From an uncultured Pseudomonadota bacterium (GTDB lineage: Bacteria > Pseudomonadota > Gammaproteobacteria > Methylococcales > Methylomonadaceae), in the NCBI GenBank assembly GCA_903877065.1, contig CAIRCR010000297.1:1-32702 (forward strand): a DNA stretch of 32,702 bases. The letters are read 5' to 3'. The notes under the pieces are model-generated. The model searched no databases. It worked only from the letters and a program-made list of their open reading frames with translations, and was not told the origin of the DNA. Position numbers and translations under genes: made by a program. Shown in pieces: positions 29,963-32,702 of this stretch (the stretch's first letter is position 1; every line of letters begins with the position of its first letter).

Positions 29963-32702
29963 TCATTCTGTGATTACTGCATAGTTCGACGAAAGGTAAA
30001 CGGCAGTTTCAAATGCACGATAGTCAGCACCTTCATTATCGTCTAAGAAGCTAATTTTGACATCGCCACCATCATGTGTAGCAAAACCACGAACTGCATC
30101 CATACCAACCCCTCGTCCTGAAATGTCACTAAGCTGGTTTGCGGTTGATAATCCTGGACGGAAAATGAGTGATGCGATTTGCTCGTCACTCAAAACTTCA
30201 CCTTCTAGTATTTCTCCATCGGCAACTGCTTTTTCACGAATTTTTTTCAAAGCAAGTCCACGCCCGTCATCTTTTATAGATATCTCGAGTTTATTGCCTT
30301 CCATTTTCATTGATAGGTAAATTAAACCCTGTGCGGACTTGCCTTGAGCTAAACGATCAGCTGGCATTTCTAGCCCATGATCAAGAGAATTTCTAAATAA
30401 ATGTGTGAAGATATCCTTGATAATACCGACGCTTTGAGTTTTTAGTAGTAGTTTTCCGTTGTAAATAGACACCTTAGGATTTTCTTTACCTAAACTTTGT
30501 GCTAACGCAGGTAAAGATTCAATAATTGGTGCCAATGCGGTATCAAGATCTTCCGTTCCAAGTAGTCTTAGCGTTTTATGAGCAGTATCTTTTGCCTCAA
30601 TCAAGTCGTGAATATTTGTGTTGCCGACTCTTTCTAATAAGGCAATTAGATCTTGGATATGTTTTTTATCAACCATAATGTACCTTTCGGCACCGCCTTT
30701 TCTTCCATGACCTTTACGACCTAGACTCACTTCATTAACGTTCGCGTAATGCTCAATCAATTGACGAACTGCAGCTAAATCATCAAGCAAACGTACTTGA
30801 TCCCAAGCAATAGTAGAATCGGGCTTGCGTAACTCGCTATATGTCGATTCAATGTCATGAACAGGGTTGGTCAAATTTGTCAAACCATAAGTTCTCGCAT
30901 TCCCTTTTATCGTGTGCATATTTCTAAACATAACGTTAACAACATCTACGCCACCGCCTGGAGTGCTACGAATCAAATTTTCAATTTCATCAATATAAGT
31001 TACGGCAGAGGTAATGAAATCATGGAATTTTTCTTGCTTAACGCCCAAAATTTCACCAATGATTTCTAATTCACGTTTTTGTCCCGCTGCTTCAGCACTC
31101 AATTTTCGTAACTCAGTAACATCTCGCACACACAACAAAATTTGTTCTACAACGTCGTGTTCATTGACTACAGGCGACCAATTTAAATCAAGGGATTTTT
31201 TCACGCCATTAGGCATGGTTTTTTCGATTTCGTTAACGAGTAAATGCTGGTTAAATTCAAAATTCATCACGTCTTCACCTATGCAAGCACCTGAAATCGC
31301 GGCAACTTGAGATGTAGCATCCGAACCTAAATTAGAATTATCAAAAATTAACATCATTAAATCACGCCCTGCAATTTGGTCTGTTTCCAGTATTTTTTCC
31401 AAATAGGCGGAGTATTCAGGCAAAATTCGACCTTGCTCGTCAAAGCTCAACAAACCTTGTGGCATATTTTTGAGCATGGTTTGAATATCGTTGATTTTTT
31501 GTTTGACTAACTTCGATGTTTCCTGAAGTTTTTCAACCATCGAATTGAACGATTGCGCCATACTGCCGATTTCATCATTATGCAAAGAATCAGCTCTCAG
31601 AGATAAATCACTGGTTTCTGCAATGTTTGACATCGTCGCTTCTAGTTCAGAAATTCTGCCTAAAATACGTTTGCCACCAAAAATACAAATCGATATTGCA
31701 GCAACAATTAAGAACAGACAAAATCCCATAACCTGAAGCATTATATGTTCATATAAAAGATATTCGTCAGTGAGTTCGGCTTCAAGTGTCAACAAACGTT
31801 GTTGAAGGTTACCAATTTGTTCACTGACTTTTGCCTGACCTTCTATTTTGTTTTGAGCCACTTTCAAAGCCGTTTCCAAATCCTTATTGTAGTGTTGTAA
31901 CAACGAAGGAATTTCATTGAGTGGTTCACTTGCTTTGTCTTCAGGTTTCTTAGGCTCTGCTGGTTCACCAAAACTCATCGTATTATCGTCTGCTGCCTCT
32001 ACTTTCATAACACCAAGCAAAGGCAAATTTTTAAACTCATTTCCTAACGCAACTAAAACTTGCAAAGGCTTAGTTACATTGTCAGGCGACATTTGTTTCC
32101 GAGACGAAAAGAAGTTTTGCCGCGCCCCTGCAAGATTGATTAACGCAGCCTGTGAATCACTCACCAATTTCAAATATGCCTGAACATTTGCAGTCAATTT
32201 TGAAGATGGTTGATTTGTAGCTTGGTTATCTGCTTGACCCTTTACTTTGCTTTTTAACTTATTTTTTGGCTCAATAACCGACGGATTTGTTGGTTGGGAA
32301 ATGCTCTGAGCTTCTTTTGCGTATGCCAACAGCCTTTGTAGATATTGAGAAAGTTGTTTTTCATTATTTATTAGCAACACTTGGGGGTCAGCTAATTTAC
32401 CCGCTGCGGCTAATTCTATTAGAGTATGCTGTTGCAATTCATCAATCAGACCAATAAACGGAGCTTGTAGTGATGGTGATAAATTATGATTTCCCTCTAC
32501 CTCTGATTTGATTAGATTGAGGTCTTGATCAATCTTTCCAAGTATCGTCGCTTCACCAGTCAATAAATAACTCAAAATTGGCTGACTCACTTGTGTAAAA
32601 ATTTTATCTTTTTGTTCACCAAAAAATTTTACTGATCCAAACGATTGGTCTAGGTGATTTAACGACCAACTAACAGAAATGGCAAAACCGATAATAATAA
32701 CG
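29963..32702 (-). CDS. Membrane CheA-like histidine kinase (sensor region, TM, HAMP, PAS-like, HPt, HATPase); 5' end beyond the window
   Basis: HAMP after MGFCLFLIVAAISICIFGG; HPt FRNMHTIKGNARTYGL; HATPase HLFRNSLDHGLEMPADR, DDGRGL, GRGVGMDAVR. The frame stays open from the ORF-track GTG at 32590 to the window end (VIIIGFAISVSWSLNHLDQSFGSVKFFGEQKDKIFTQ), so 32590 is probably not the start. Confidence 0.88.
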   Translation of the reverse strand, partial: VIIIGFAISVSWSLNHLDQSFGSVKFFGEQKDKIFTQVSQPILSYLLTGEATILGKIDQDLNLIKSEVEGNHNLSPSLQAPFIGLIDELQQHTLIELAAAGKLADPQVLLINNEKQLSQYLQRLLAYAKEAQSISQPTNPSVIEPKNKLKSKVKGQADNQATNQPSSKLTANVQAYLKLVSDSQAALINLAGARQNFFSSRKQMSPDNVTKPLQVLVALGNEFKNLPLLGVMKVEAADDNTMSFGEPAEPKKPEDKASEPLNEIPSLLQHYNKDLETALKVAQNKIEGQAKVSEQIGNLQQRLLTLEAELTDEYLLYEHIMLQVMGFCLFLIVAAISICIFGGKRILGRISELEATMSNIAETSDLSLRADSLHNDEIGSMAQSFNSMVEKLQETSKLVKQKINDIQTMLKNMPQGLLSFDEQGRILPEYSAYLEKILETDQIAGRDLMMLIFDNSNLGSDATSQVAAISGACIGEDVMNFEFNQHLLVNEIEKTMPNGVKKSLDLNWSPVVNEHDVVEQILLCVRDVTELRKLSAEAAGQKRELEIIGEILGVKQEKFHDFITSAVTYIDEIENLIRSTPGGGVDVVNVMFRNMHTIKGNARTYGLTNLTNPVHDIESTYSELRKPDSTIAWDQVRLLDDLAAVRQLIEHYANVNEVSLGRKGHGRKGGAERYIMVDKKHIQDLIALLERVGNTNIHDLIEAKDTAHKTLRLLGTEDLDTALAPIIESLPALAQSLGKENPKVSIYNGKLLLKTQSVGIIKDIFTHLFRNSLDHGLEMPADRLAQGKSAQGLIYLSMKMEGNKLEISIKDDGRGLALKKIREKAVADGEILEGEVLSDEQIASLIFRPGLSTANQLSDISGRGVGMDAVRGFATHDGGDVKISFLDDNEGADYRAFETAVYLSSNYAVITE

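Overview
The window looks like chromosomal DNA from a gammaproteobacterium; this is inferred from the hisS-yfgM-bamB-der order and from darP, and I do not assign an order. It is densely coding. I see no IS element, CRISPR array, rRNA or tRNA. Content from left to right: a 2-hydroxyacid dehydrogenase cut by the left edge; der, bamB, yfgM; two tandem YcgR-like PilZ proteins; hisS, pilW/pilF, rlmN, ndk; an adjacent uvrA-uvrC pair; a small zinc-ribbon ORF; a TlpA-like thioredoxin; a 4-TM protein plus an FMN-binding protein; spoT, rpoZ, pgk; a thioredoxin-fold protein; a BBP2-type porin followed by amt, glnK, amt; darP; and a minus-strand chemosensory-like operon that runs off the right edge. That operon encodes a membrane CheA-like kinase with an internal HPt and apparently no CheW-like domain, a short MCP-like coiled-coil protein, two CheX-like phosphatases (one fused to a degenerate receiver) and a CheY. 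The best candidates for follow-up are: (i) this operon and the identical C-terminal GELELF tails on the two divergent CheX-like proteins; (ii) an in-frame TGA replacing the Gly of DEPTTGLH in uvrA, next to a uvrC lacking the C-terminal HhH region; (iii) PilZ domains split by a long charged helical insertion; (iv) a sigma54/NtrC-like promoter in front of porin-amt; (v) a perfect intrinsic terminator lying inside the predicted signal-peptide codons of the second amt. All calls come from reading the sequence and the supplied ORF track; no database search was run.
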